Part shown: positions 38,319-50,650 of the stretch, one piece after another | Position numbering within the stretch: position 1 is the first letter of the stretch | Layout of the letters: each line of letters opens with the position of its first letter | Assembly: GCA_027382625.1 (NCBI GenBank) | Contig: JAJKFJ010021696.1 | Coordinates: forward strand, 1 to 64,000 | DNA: 64,000 nucleotides | Direction of reading: 5' to 3' | From: Tetmemena sp. SeJ-2015 | Lineage: Eukaryota > Ciliophora > Spirotrichea > Sporadotrichida > Oxytrichidae | Translations under genes and position numbers: made by a program | Notes under the pieces: generated by a model | Databases searched by the model: none | Told to the model about the DNA's origin: nothing | Seen by the model: the letters and a program-made list of their open reading frames with translations, nothing else

Positions 38319-38915
38319 TTATAGGATGAATATGATTAGTTGATCGAGGATAAGCAAAACCTAATCAAGATAGAGAGAGTTGTTTAGCAAAGTGGTATAA
38401 ATTAAATTAGAGATAGTTTTAATACATTATTAATTTAAATTTAATGAGGAGTCAGCTCCTACCAAATCAGCGTGAAGATCATGAAGAACACCTTACTCAC
38501 TTTTAGTTTTAGTGTCAGCGTTTTAATCAATTGTTCCTTTGAGGGCGAGGGTAGACTCCTTCTGAATGATGTTGTCTGAGAGAGTTATAGTTGCGAATGG
38601 TCATGGTGTTGTTCGTGATTGTGTTCAAAAGTACGCTAATGGGAAGCATACTTTTGTAGCTTTTTTAGCTTTCCAGCGAGGATAAGTATCTGTTGATCGG
38701 GACTGATGCCTTCCTTGTCTTGGCTGTTTGCCCTCGCCTGCCACCTTCAAGTTTTAAAAGTTTAGCTCGTTGTTGATGTAGTTGTTAAGGTAGACATTTA
38801 ATTTAAATGATATCTTTATTTAAAGCGAAATATAATATAATATGAATCATAGACTGAATCAGTATTTATTTCTAAGTTAAAGCAATCCACGATCATGTAT
38901 TTAAATACACCCTAT
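38319..38915 (+). mobile_element. R2 inverted-repeat element
   Basis: TATAGGATGAATATGATTAG at the left; ATCATGTATTTAAATACACC at the right. The interior is collinear with the 22831 copy. About 600 bp, non-coding. Confidence 0.75.
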
Positions 38916-38919
38916 ATTT

Positions 38920-40088
38920 AAATATTATTTTGTGCAATTTTGAAAAATCTATAGCGTAACTTTTCCATCCATCTCCAATCAACATATTTTCAAAAATTCT
39001 TTTCTCCTAATGAGTCAAGCAGCTATATCTCAGCTAGGCAAATAAAATCAATATAAATGAAGATTTCTTAGAAGGAAGAGGCTTCTCTTAAGTCACAGCA
39101 ATTACTATACTCCTGTGATTCGCTCATTCATTATATTTTTTAAGAATTATTTTATATAATTTTTTTTTGGGGCTGAGATTGTATCTAAAATAAAGATACT
39201 CTTCTCATAAAATTAATGAATACTTTCTCTCAATTTATTTTTACTGAGTTCCTTAAGTTGTCTTCTGTCGTCTTTTGTTTGCATGGCTGCATAATTTGTT
39301 TCTATAATAAGTTTAGAATTCATCTTTTATAAACTATTTCAGTAATTTATTGAAAATCAAGCATATTATAGATTGCTTCATGCCCATAAGAATTTATGCT
39401 TTTGCAAGCTATATTGGAAGAAAAAAAGTTTAGAGTTAGCCCTTTGATCTTCTATTTCTTCCTCTTATCTGCAAAACTGGCTCTCGGAGTTGATCTCACA
39501 GGCAATTATAAATAACTTTAGAGACTTGCTTTAACTATATCCAAAACTTTACTCTTGCTGTAAAATCATTATTCCATTAAGTTATTTCATTGAAGTTTTT
39601 TATGCTAGTTCCATGTCTTACACTACTGATTCTACATCTTTCAATTTGTCACTCTATAAACTCTATTCGTATTCGGTTTCATTAACAAGATTATATTAGA
39701 AAGGTTAGGGCCGAATTTTTCTAGCAGTCTTTTTATCTTGAAGATTTAAAATTCTACAAAGTAGTAATTAATAGTTTTTGTCCTTGAGAATTTATACATC
39801 TCTGAGTTTAAATTCTTCTAATTTAATTAGGAACTATGATTATTATTTTTGTATATGAGATGAGACAAATTATCCAGGATTTGGCAGATGCTGTTGTTAT
39901 ATGATATTGCACTAAACTTATTTCAGAAGGGAGGATGGAAGCAGCAACCATCGTTTAATACTGCTTATGTTTGTAATCATAGCAAACAGACTCAAAATTT
40001 CATGATATTTCAGTCAGCTTTAAAACTGAAATTTTTTATCGTATTTTTACTATTGAAGTATAGGTCCCTCTCTCTCCCTCTCTCTCCC

Positions 40089-40134
<46 letters not shown>

Positions 40135-41260
40135 GTTTAATTTAATGAGTGACCCCTTCACTTTATTAATTATTAAAGACTTAATCATAATTAAATAAGT
40201 TTTGAACTATCAATCTTGATCTACTTCTCCATCCCAACTTCACGGATTGTGTCTGGAGCTTCCTAAACCGTAATGATAATTAAAGCAGGATGGCTGGGTA
40301 ATCAGGACAGTCATTTAAGCTCAATGGTGCCAACCCTCTCCAATTAAAGCATTCTTAGAAAATGAAATTAGTTCCAATATTAATATAATATCATTGCCTT
40401 CACCACATTTTGTTCTGAGAAACAATGGTTTAAATCAAAGTCAAGAGTTACCAAGCCTTGCCCTAAATAGCTTTTGAGAATTTGAATAGTGAGATAACTT
40501 TATTTAGTGATAAACTCACAAACATATAAAGTTTCACCGCTGATTTCAGATATCCTGACAATCTTGATTAATATATATGACTTCCATTATAAATAAAATT
40601 GTTAAAATCACATAAAAGCTTAAGCAATTGAAGAACAAAATGATCTTCAAGAAATAGACTCTCATGTCAAAGAAACAGACTAACTTCGAGACCAATCCAC
40701 TTCATTTAAGCATAAACTTTAGTGCTCTAAAGCAAAGGACTCCGACAACATCTTGGCTTCAAGATTATTTTAAATCAGGAAATGCTTTTAGTTTGTACTC
40801 CAGCTAAGTTTAGAAGATAAATGTGTTTTTACGAGTTGACTTACATTAGAACCCACAGGTTCTAAGTCATGATATGATTGGTTATGGTGTAACTCAGAGA
40901 CTGTCGTCGAGCAAAATAGATAACCCTTAAGTATTAATAAGTAATTAAAGGATGTAATTATTAAAAAATAACAAAAGATTAAGTGTGAAGAACAACTAGC
41001 AGAGAATTCAAGAAACAAGTTAGATTTAGGGGTTAAATCAAGAGTTAAGTTTAAATTGCAAGTCTTATAGTTGAATGAGAGTTGTTTGAAAATTTGGATT
41101 CAGCAAGTGGCAAAAGATTGTACTGACTGCTCAAGAAAATATCACAAATTTGTAATGAGCAGATATCTCTGGAAGATCGTGTATATAGCTGAGGATAAAG
41201 CTTTCTTATATCGCTACTTTTGACGAATCTTTGAAGAAATTTATTAGGAAAATGCGACAA
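38920..41260. other. Non-coding stretch with CT microsatellite (40066-40130)
   Basis: A (CTCTCC)n grading into (CT)n tract spans about 65 bp. No supported gene in the rest. The minus-strand frames at 40788-41018 and 41051-41269 have no recognised features. Confidence 0.4.
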
Positions 41261-41261
41261 C

Positions 41262-41515
41262 AACTTCAAGGATTAAGATGCATGAGTGGGATCTGAAGCA
41301 GGTCCTTATAGATGGAAAAAGTTAAAAAATTTGGAAAAAGGAAGAAATTGATGAGTTCCTTGATAAGTTTTGACATCTACTATAGTTTATCGATGAACAA
41401 AGAAGAGACATAAGATTATTTAAGAGAACGAAAAACCTGACCAGAAGATGATAAGACTTACTGCTTTGGACTGACTCTTGGCTGGTTTAAAATTATGTTG
41501 TGTTTTAAATTTTAT
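41262..41515 (+). CDS. Coding scrap with in-frame TGAs, unknown gene
   Basis: The plus strand reads KMHEWDLKQVLIDGKSQKIW, KKEEIDEFLDKF, TGA, HLLQFIDEQRRDIRLFKRTK, NLTRR, TGA, then QDLLLWTDSWLVQ. The charged, Trp-containing composition is protein-like. Another frame gives SLSMNKEETQDYLRERKT over part of it. Probably a decayed gene piece; no family recognised. Confidence 0.3.
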
Positions 41516-41519
41516 AAGA

Positions 41520-42680
41520 ATAATATAAATAGAAGGAATAGAGAAAATTTGATTAAATAATTCAAATAACTTTTAAAACTTTTGAACTTATTTACTTGAG
41601 GTATAAAAATAAGGTATGTGAAATGAATATACCGCATAAATTAATAGATGATAAAAGAATTCAAGATCAAATACAACAAGAAAGGAGAGCAGGACTAGTA
41701 GAGAAAGGCTTTGAAGCTGACAGCTTTAACTGTAAAAAGTAATTTAAATATAATATTAAGATAATGGCATTGATTTTGGAAAATTTTTATTTTAATCTAG
41801 AATTAACATTGAGAAGTTTAAAATAGTGAATGGAGCAAGGATGAGAGACAGCTGAATTAAAAGACTGTTATTTATTGAGTTTGAAATTGATGAGGGGAAT
41901 ATATTTTTTATTAATTATTATTTTGTTTAGAGGTTATCAGCCTCTATTGTAAATGTCTATTAATACGACTTGTTAAATTAAAGTTTGTAACTGGACTCTG
42001 AGGAGAAGCGTTGTGAATGGCATCATTATCATTAATATAAGATTCATCAATGTCCATCTCTGATTTTTTGCTATTTTTTAGAAAATTTATAGGTACTTCT
42101 TAGCTTACAAAGTTAAATGAAATAAAATTTAAAGGATTAAATATTCAGAAAGATTCCAATTATTAGTACGAACTTAAATTTAATTAACAAAATATAACTT
42201 CATTCAGAAAAACCTCTTATCACAAAATTTTAAGTGTATAAAATTAAACTTGAAATTTAATTCTAAAGGTTTTTCTTTCATTTATAATTTAAAAATATTA
42301 TTAGAAGGATTATCTCTGTGATTATAACAGAGAGAAACTTAAAATGAGTCTTTACAAAATTTATTAATTTGAGTTATAAGAAATTGTCTTTTTAATTTAT
42401 ATAGCTACATTAATAAGCCTCTTAATCTTTCTCTAAGTAAATAATTCTAATTCGATTTCAATGAATAAAATATGCAAAAAAACCTTTTCTTACTTCATCC
42501 TCTGGCTTATTATCCACCTTTAAAATTAATTCATTATTTGATTAGAGATTTTTATTTCTTTTTCCTCTTCTATATCCTTTTCTAAAATTTCATCTCCTAT
42601 TTAAATAACACCTGGCTTTTTATATAAGTCTTGCAAAATTGATTGCAATTTTGAAATTTTAAGTGGTTTTAATTTTAAAT
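41520..42680. other. AT-rich non-coding stretch
   Basis: No gene or repeat that I can support between the 41.3 kb scrap and the end of helicase copy B. Confidence 0.4.
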
Positions 42681-42689
42681 TATTTCTTA

Positions 42690-45600
42690 TTTGCAAGAAA
42701 ATAGTTGTTCAATTGTTTCTTACGAGTCACCTTGTCAAATAATTATCGCTATTTACTTTTGTTCTCCAGTCTACCTACTCTCCCTATTATCTGCTCTGTT
42801 CTTGCTAAAAATATCACCAACAATGAGATAATCCCTCCGTTTTGTTCAATTTCTCGAGAAGAGAGTAAATCTGTTCTTTCACCGCAAATTTCCGATAGCT
42901 AGAAACTCCATACCTCTTGTTAATATTTTAACGTCCAATTTTTTTAAAGTAGGTGTCTGTTCTTGATTTTTTGGCTATTTTCATGTTATAAAACTGAATA
43001 TCTCTTTTTTATTTGAAATTAGTTTAAATCATTTGGTAGGCAGAGCTTGCTACAATTAGCACATGAGAGAGGAGGGGTTTACTTTAAAGAGAGCTCAGCT
43101 CGTAAAGAGCTCTTTAATATTCTATTTGATAGTTGAAGTAGATCTTATCTCTTAATTAAATTTTCCTAATGTTGAAAATTTTATCTAATTTGTTTTGAAC
43201 GCCATACTTAAGCATATTTCCCCTTTCAAAGTCAAAGCTGATCAAGACAAACCAACTATCTCCTTATTTAACTTAAGATGTAAATAATCGAACTCATTTG
43301 GCTTGGAGATCCATATTCAATTATCCAATTAAACTCATCAATCACGAAGGTACTTTCTTTACGAAGTCTCAGAATTATTTATTACTCAATTTAATCTAAA
43401 ACATCATTTTAGTCATTAATAAATCCCAAAATTTTTCTCAAACTTATTTGAATTTACATATGCATCTCTTAAAAACTTCTAAAACCTTTTCTCATCTATA
43501 AGAATGAGGGGGGGGGGCCTTTCCTCGTCATCCACTTTTTTTCATGAAAATATTAAAAATTAATGTCTAGCCTAAAATTAGCCAAAAACTCCAATTTTTA
43601 GTCCTAGTTCAAATCAGAAGGCTGATCACGATGATATTCTTTAATTTAGAAAAAATTTTGAACCTTCAAGAAATATCTATTTATAAAAAATTAAATCTTA
43701 AAGGAATGGCAAAATCACTAGGGAAAATTAAGTCATTAACAAGTTGAAACATATCTAATCTAAAACTAATTCTAAATTCTTTAAACCATCTTATCAATGC
43801 GTTCGAGTCTTTTTCATTTTTAGCATCCCATAATAACATAAATTTAACTAAAAAAATATACCAAAGTCAATTTATTTTATTAAATACATATTGTTCTTTG
43901 ATTGAATGATTAAATATGAAATTTCATGTGTTCTAGATTTCTAATAAAATATTCTAGAATTAAATATCGAAGCCTTAGTTTTTAAATAGCTTTAAGTAAG
44001 TTAAAAGGAATTTCATCACATAATGTCTTTTGTAGCATTGATATTTTTCAAAATTATCTATTATCTTATATATTGAAAACATATGTTTTTATTCAATAAA
44101 ATAAAATCTTTATTCTATAAAGTTGCCTTAAAAATAAAAAGTTTTGTTTGACTGATTCTAAAAAATTCAAGCTCTATTTTCTAAATTAGAGAATATGATC
44201 GTGATAAGCATTCTGAAATTGAATTAGGACAAAAAAATTGTTGATTTTGGCTAATTTTAGGCTAGATAGTGATTTTCCATATTTTGATGAAAAAAGTGGA
44301 TGACAAGGAAAGGCCCCCCCCCCGAATGAGGTAATAACTCTTTCCTAAAATCATCGAGCTGCTATTGTTTTCAAGGGATGAAAGAATGGCTACTGAGGTG
44401 GCTGACGAGGTTTTTTTATTCCAAATACAAAAATTAATATCCAGAAACTGATCATACTATTGAGCATAGTAATATAAGCATAATTTTTAAAGGCTGAGAT
44501 ATTTGAAGCCAAAATTATCTTCAAGCTTTGAAATATTTGCATTTTTAAAGCAAAGCTTTCTTAGACCTCATTGCAGTAGCTTAAAACGTTTTTGTTGTTT
44601 TTATTTAATTTCTTGAGCTTGCAAATCATTTTATTGAATTGGTGCTGGGAAAACTCATCTTGAATTTTTGAATTTTTTCGAATTGATTTAAAAGAGGAGA
44701 GATTACCGTTTATAAAGTCAATTATTATATCAGATCTATTCTTAATACCCTTTTTGAGTTGTTTTGTGACTACTTTATTTGCTACCTCTGTGATTTGCAT
44801 TTCCTTTCCAACCAATCTTGAATTTCTTTCCTTTAGTTCATTTGAAGTTTGGCTAATAAGTAGAGCAAAGTATGAGGGATAATGGAGATCTCATTTTTAA
44901 ATTAAAATGTTTTTTATGATGTTAATCAATTAGTTAAACTCTTAAAATTAGTTGCTCAGCAGAGCGCACATATTTGAACAAAATCTCGAACTACCTCTAC
45001 TGGGATTTAGCGAACAAGCCCAAGTCCGAATACTTAGTTTAGGATAATAATAAATGGCTTAGTTAGACAAAGTAGTGTATTAGGCAGCAGTCTTATAACT
45101 TGCGCATCAATTTTAAAAGAAGTAAATGTTCCAGCCATCAAAGGAACTATACGCTATATATTTTATTTTTTTGTTGTTTAATAAAAATAGATCCTTGGCA
45201 AGTTTTGAAAAGTGATCGTTTTCATTAATAAACACGTAGTGTCAAGCCTAGAGTTTATTCTGAATTAGGTCTATGGACAAGTAGAATAATTGAATTTGCT
45301 GTTATCTACCTAAATTATTTCCTCTCTATAGTAGAGTAAGGCTCAAAAGAGCTTAATTTAAAGCTCCTGCTTCAAGTTAAGTTGGGTTCATGGACTAAGC
45401 TAAACATCCCACCAAAAAAATTAGAAAACAAGTAGTTTTAAAATTGATTAGAAACTCTAGTAAGCTCTGACTATTTCTTAGGCATATTTTTTATTGAAAA
45501 GAATATCTCTCCTTGTGGTTGAGAATAATGCACTCTCTTAAATAGATAGAAGTAAATTCTGACAAGGTTTTTGCACAGTAGTTTGCCTATGGAGTTTATT

Positions 45601-46100
45601 CAGCTTATTACGAAAGAGAAGTTGAAATCCATTTAGGTTATAGAGGCATGCTCTAACATAGAACTGTTGTCGACGAATATTTTTTATGGAATTTTTTTCT
45701 TTGTATGTAAAAAATCATTAAGAAATTTGCTTCCTTTTTTTAAAACAAATACTTACTCCAAAATGGAGGGAGATCGCTGGAATTTCGAAGTAACTTGAAT
45801 CTTCTAGTTTGAAAATGTTTGTAAGTGATAATTATGATTTGGAAGCATGATCTTTGCCTTGTGGATTAAATCTGGGAAACTCAGCTAAATCATAAAATGA
45901 AGGACGTCCTCACTTTTTAAGCAAACTTTAATTAATAATAGACTCATCTTCCAAATCATTGAATGTGGGAGTTTGAACAACTACAAGTCGAGAAGGTTAC
46001 CTTTAATGACTTTATGGATCAGTCGCTTCCTTTTCTTGGAACAGAGTCAAGCGACTCTTGCGAAGAAATTTACTAGATTTTAAATAAATGTGTGCTCTCT
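42690..46100 (-). pseudogene. Helicase copy B, split by an inserted element
   Basis: Starting near 45.9 kb the minus strand parallels copy A (HKAKIMLPNHNYHLQT against VKAKLILQYHNYDLEK). It passes FSQHQFNKMICKLKKLNKNN (about 44.65 kb) and reaches a decayed Walker A (FCIWNKKTSSATS for the A-copy FGIGNGKTSLVTS). It is interrupted by the 43509-44323 element inside YYLI/LIDEKRF, then gives a motif II-like VIDEFNWII (about 43350) and a motif VI-like QIIGRVGRLENKS (about 42770). So the family is a P-loop helicase with a SecA-like arrangement. TGAs and frame changes show decay. Gln is coded by TAA/TAG. No ends of a carrying transposon were found. Confidence 0.65.
43509..44323. mobile_element. G-tract inverted-repeat element, family beta, inserted in helicase B
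   Basis: 815 bp. Starts with about nine G then CCTTTCCTCGTCATCCAC and ends with its complement and a run of C. Arms of about 110 bp include TAGCCTAAAATTAGCC against GGCTAATTTTAGGCTA. The flanks are GAATGAG on both sides, a 7-8 bp target duplication. Removing the element and one repeat restores the helicase B frame exactly to the A paralogue at YLI-L-DEKRFQK. The interior is AT-rich and non-coding. Sequence is unlike family alpha apart from the G tract. Confidence 0.9.
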
Positions 46101-46109
46101 TTAAGTTTA

Positions 46110-48300
46110 TAATAAGTGGGAATGAAACATCATCTTAAGTGCTCTTAATTACTATTTAATTGACACTTAATTATAGTTCATGAAGAAAAAAAATTTTCAG
46201 CTTCGATTATTAAAATCCAGAAAAAACATTTACCAAAGAAGTCAAGAAGTTGGGAACTTTCTAAGTATTCATGAGGAAGGAAGCTTGAAACATTTTGACA
46301 AAATTTTATTGTATTCCTTTTTTATCCAGACCATTTCTTGTGCCAAGGGATGAGAGATATTTTACTTAATCCTACTTCAAACCTAATTCTTTGAAGCAAT
46401 GGAAAATTAACAATTACTCTAATCAGTAAAAATTTAGAAAAGAAAATTATCTATCTTTTAACAGGTAAATTAAAGAGCAGTGAAGAACTTTGCATAAAGT
46501 AATCCCTGGGTCCAATAAAGAAATATTACTCTAACTATAGTCTAAAAAGTGTCATTGTAACCTTAAAACTAACTAACCCCGTAATAAAAGACACCTTTAT
46601 CTCATTCATAATAATGAAGTGTTCATTTCTTCCCTTCAGCTTATAATATTTGAAATTTTGATTTAATTAAATATTTACCTTTACGCTTTAAAAATTTTAC
46701 TTAATATATCTGCTAACAAAAGTTCGCTAGAAATTATAAAATTCAAAATTAAAATAAAAGCACACAAAAATGAAATCTTAATGGGCTCAGCATTGTTTTT
46801 TATTTGAATTAAAGAAATAGCAATATTTAAACTGCTGATATCAAGGTACATAAAAGATCACACCGAGCCTGAAGGTTCCTCATCTTTGCAGCTAGTCAAG
46901 GAGATCCTGCGAATTATTCCATTCTTCATATTCTATAATATAAACCAAGTCTCATTTATTCTGATTTATCTTTAAATTATATATTTTTAATATTTAAATA
47001 AGTAACTTGAAATTAAGTGTGAGACGTATCTTTATTGAAAATGAGTATATTAAAATGATATAGGATGGTCTATAGCTTTTCTAATTTAAAGAGAGAAGAT
47101 GGTATAATTTTATGCAACTGCAAAGCGTGAGTCTGCTTGTTGCAAGCAGATCATATCGAATAGAAGTTCATTAGCAAGACAAGCAATGTTGAGAGAGTGA
47201 CTAAGGTCTCTACCCAGCTTATTACAAGCTGCTTAACCTCAATAAGAACTTCACCGTTTTTCACTCTCAAGCCAAGCAAGTCCTATACACAAATTTATAA
47301 CATAAAATTATACCTGAAATAAAATGAAAATCGAAATTAAGTTAAAATAATAAATGAAGAGTTGAAATATTTGGCTGTTAAATTGCGAGCTACGTAGCTC
47401 AATATGAGGCTTATTTGATAACTTATTTAAATATTCTATGATTTTCCTCTTCCACCAATTCGATAAAAACTCCAAACCAAGAAATTATGCAAGTTCAAAA
47501 ACTTGTGGCAAGGTAGCTCTTTACACAGGCCTCTTACGAAGAAGTGGCATGGATCAAATTTACTTACAATTTAATACTATATCAAATGTTATAAGAAAGA
47601 ATTTATTATTTTTTAAAAAGTAATTATTATTTTTTCAAATACAATTTCAGTGCAATTTCAATACAGTGACGTGTATTTATCATATATAGAGGCCATTGCA
47701 ATATTATTTTTTAAATTTTGCTTTATTTTTACGTTTTTTTTGCTTTATTTGACTATATCTACAAACTCGATCGAGCCTTTGAACTATAGTTTATTCTCTC
47801 TATAGTTTTTATGCTCCAAGTTAGTAAACCCTAAAACATAAAATTAAATTATAATTAAATGGTTTACCTTTACAGATATATTTTCTTCAAATAAATGAAG
47901 AACAAAGATTTAAATATAATTTTTTGAAAGAGCATTTAAGTTTCACTTTTTCTAGCTAGTCTTTATCTAATTTTCTTTCCTAATATATTAAATTATAGAA
48001 TGATTAGAAATAGATCATCATGTTAATTTAATCAAGATAAATTAAGCATAAATCAAGAATTATAACAATGATAAATTAGATTATTTATATTAATTAATAC
48101 ATTTTATAATTAATGGAAAAATGATTGGAGGATACACTAGGCTAGAGTAATTTTTTTTCATCCAAGAATTGGGTTAGAATACTGAGACTTCGAAATGTAG
48201 TAAGTAAAACTTTTGTCTAATTACTACTTTATTGATATTATTTTTGGCTTTAGTTCAATATTGTCTCTTATTAAAATGCATTCGTACCTGGAATGTTAAA
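46110..48300. other. Non-coding stretch with partial R1-like sequence near 47340
   Basis: TTAAAATAATAAATGAAGAG at 47342 matches the edge of R1 copies. TCTGCTTGTTGCAAGCAGA at about 47132 is a short hairpin. Otherwise no supported gene. Confidence 0.4.
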
Positions 48301-49075
48301 TGAAGATATTCGGAGCAAAATAGTCATTTTGAAAAGGATAGTTTTAGAGTTCAAAGGCAGAATGAAACTATCACAATTAAAGTACTATATGTCCATCTAC
48401 TTTAAGGTAAGTATTAAAAGAAAATTTAATAATGTTTAAAGATGACGATTAGGATTTATTAGAATGATCAGGTGCAGAAAAATATAAGATAGATACGATT
48501 AGATTATCTATGATTGATATGTCTAAATTAAGCAAGCTATACTTATAAAGTCAACTGAATTAAATTACATCTTGTGAAATTAATAATCAAATTGATTAAA
48601 ATAAAATGAAAGAAGTGCAGGAAGAAGTGCGCTTGGACTTAGCCATAGATAAAACATTCTAGAAATTCATGGTAAGCATCAAAACCAAGTAAACCTTTTT
48701 TATTTGATTTGCTTTTGAGAGATTAGCTAAAAGTTTAGCGATAATTTCTTTTATTTTCAAAATAACTAGAATAAATATAGGCAAGTACAATGATGAGAGA
48801 AATAGAGAACAAATTACAAAAAGTTGAATCGAGGATCCATTTAGCCCAAAGAAAGCGAGCTCATAGAAGAAAAAGGCAGATGGAGTTTTATAAAATTTTT
48901 ACAAATGAGTAATAAGGTAACTTTTCTATCACTTTATCTTAATTTTTTAGAGATAAAGCCTTCAGAAGGATTAAAACTGGGAAAATTAAAAGAGCGAATT
49001 CTATCGGAAAGGTGAAAATTAAGTAAAAAGGCTCAAATTAAGAGAAAAGCTGAACAAGAAATTGGAAAATGCATG
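48300..49075 (+). CDS. Possible exons or MDS of a charged coiled-coil-like protein
   Basis: Short frames end at plausible GT donors: MLNEDIRSKIVILKRIVLEF...YYMSIYFK followed by GTAAGTATT; MKEVQEEVRLDLAIDKTFQK followed by GTAAGCATC; MMREIENKLQKVESRIHLAQ...FYKIFTNEQQ near GTAACTTTT. Lys/Arg/Glu-rich helices are likely. An R2-type end pair (48484 and 49152) brackets the last two, so a gene-like sequence may lie within an element. Function unknown. Confidence 0.3.
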
Positions 49076-49152
49076 GCCAGCATTAAGTATCAACAATTAT
49101 TTGTATTTTGTAAATAGCAATCTCGATAATGCAATCTTATTCATCCTATAAT
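48484..49152. mobile_element. R2-type end pair
   Basis: ATAAGATAGATACGATTAG at the left and CTTATTCATCCTATAATAT at the right resemble the R2 termini at the usual spacing of about 670 bp. The interior does not match the other copies. Confidence 0.35.
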
Positions 49153-49159
49153 ATACTCT

Positions 49160-50030
49160 ATATTTATTTAATATAAGAAGAAAAACTTCATTGCACAGTT
49201 CAGAGCTTGTGCGAGTGTAAATAATAGTTCGCTCTATATCTCGTATTGCTTTGTTTAGAGAACTAATTGAAGAAAATGAATTTACAAATTTAATTCGTCT
49301 ATTTTCTATTGGATTCATATCTAAAATAATTTCAACCCAAAACTCACATTTCAATTGACAAGCATTTAATATGCAATTAATTATTTATTTAATTCTCTTT
49401 TTTTATTAAATTCTCAGCTATAATTATGAATTTTAGAATTGAGAAGAGAGAGAGATACCCAGCAAGGAGCAGCAGCTGTTAATCCAGCAAAAATGATTTA
49501 GCAAGTTGTTGGATAACTTATAAGGAAGAGTTTAAATATGGATTTAGCATTATTTTTATATATAATAGTTATACCGAAATGTCAACTTAAATCTACTGCT
49601 TACTGACGCTATTAGCAAATATAAATCTTGAAAATGCAAGTTAATATGATAGAATAATGAAATCTTAATAGCGGTGTATAACTCCAATGTCATTTGTGCT
49701 ATACTTATTTAAAAATTAATTTTTGATATTTATGAAAATAAATAATTGTAGTTATGCCTTTGCCCACTTAGTGAGCTGGCCAGTTTTAGCCTAGATCATA
49801 TGTTTAAGTGGAAGCGGCTAGGATTCCATTTTTTGTAAGATATCATCAACCACGGTCTCATTTCAATTTTAATAATTATAAGTAGTAAAGTATAGAAAGT
49901 CTTAAATAGCTGATATTTAGAGTTGAGATAGTCCAGCATTGGCACTAAGGACTCAAGCATGGAAAAAAATTTCGTATAATATAGGCATAATTTAAAATCA
50001 CCAACATAAAACTAGTGCCCAAGTTGGTAA
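49160..50030. other. AT-rich non-coding stretch
   Basis: TTTATTAAATTCTCAGCTATAA (about 49402) is an R1-edge-like sequence. GGAGCAGCAGCTGTTAA near 49466 resembles the right arm of the 34.6/36.3 kb inverted repeat. No supported gene. Confidence 0.4.
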
Positions 50031-50180
50031 TTTAATGGGTTTGGTCTTGAGTCTGAAAGAAAAGCTGTTCTGGGCAAATCAACAGTAGCTCTCAACAAAA
50101 TTAAGATGCCATCTAGGATCGAGACACATCTCTTTGAAGCAAAATTATTGGACAAAAATGAATGTCTCTAATCATTTTTT
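50030..50180 (+). CDS. Coding scrap, unknown gene
   Basis: A short frame reads GLESERKAVLGKSTVALNKI then KMPSRIETHLFEAKLLDKNE. Protein-like, too short to assign. Could be a single MDS. Confidence 0.25.
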
Positions 50181-50650
50181 TTAAAATGAGTATTCGAGCA
50201 TGCAGAATTCGATGATCTTACTCAGGAGATGTAGTTGTTAAGCTTAAAGTTCTGGTTCACAAATACAAAATAAGAGTCAGAATTAATCAAAATAAAGATG
50301 TAACAGCTCTTTAAGTTCAATCTTGCAACTCCACTGCGTCAAATTTCATTTCATATACATGACAAGAGTAGATTAAAATTATTATATCATGAAGAGAAAT
50401 TTTAAGACCCTAGGAAGAAGTAAATCCTTGGTGAGACGTTCAAACGAATTGAGTCTATTAAGAAGAGTTGCTAGATTTTTAGACGATATTTAACTTGAGA
50501 GATAAACAGCGATAAATAATGCCTCATCAACTCTAATAAAGCATTTAGTAAAATATTTAGGGAAATAAAATTATAATTCATTTTCTTTGAGAACTAATTA
50601 ATTTTTGGACACCCTTTTAATGAATGAATGAACTGAATAGGAAACAACAC

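Noticed and set aside
39888..40145. Plus-strand ORF through the CT microsatellite
   Set aside because: Half of it is a Ser/Leu repeat coded by the microsatellite; the rest has no features.
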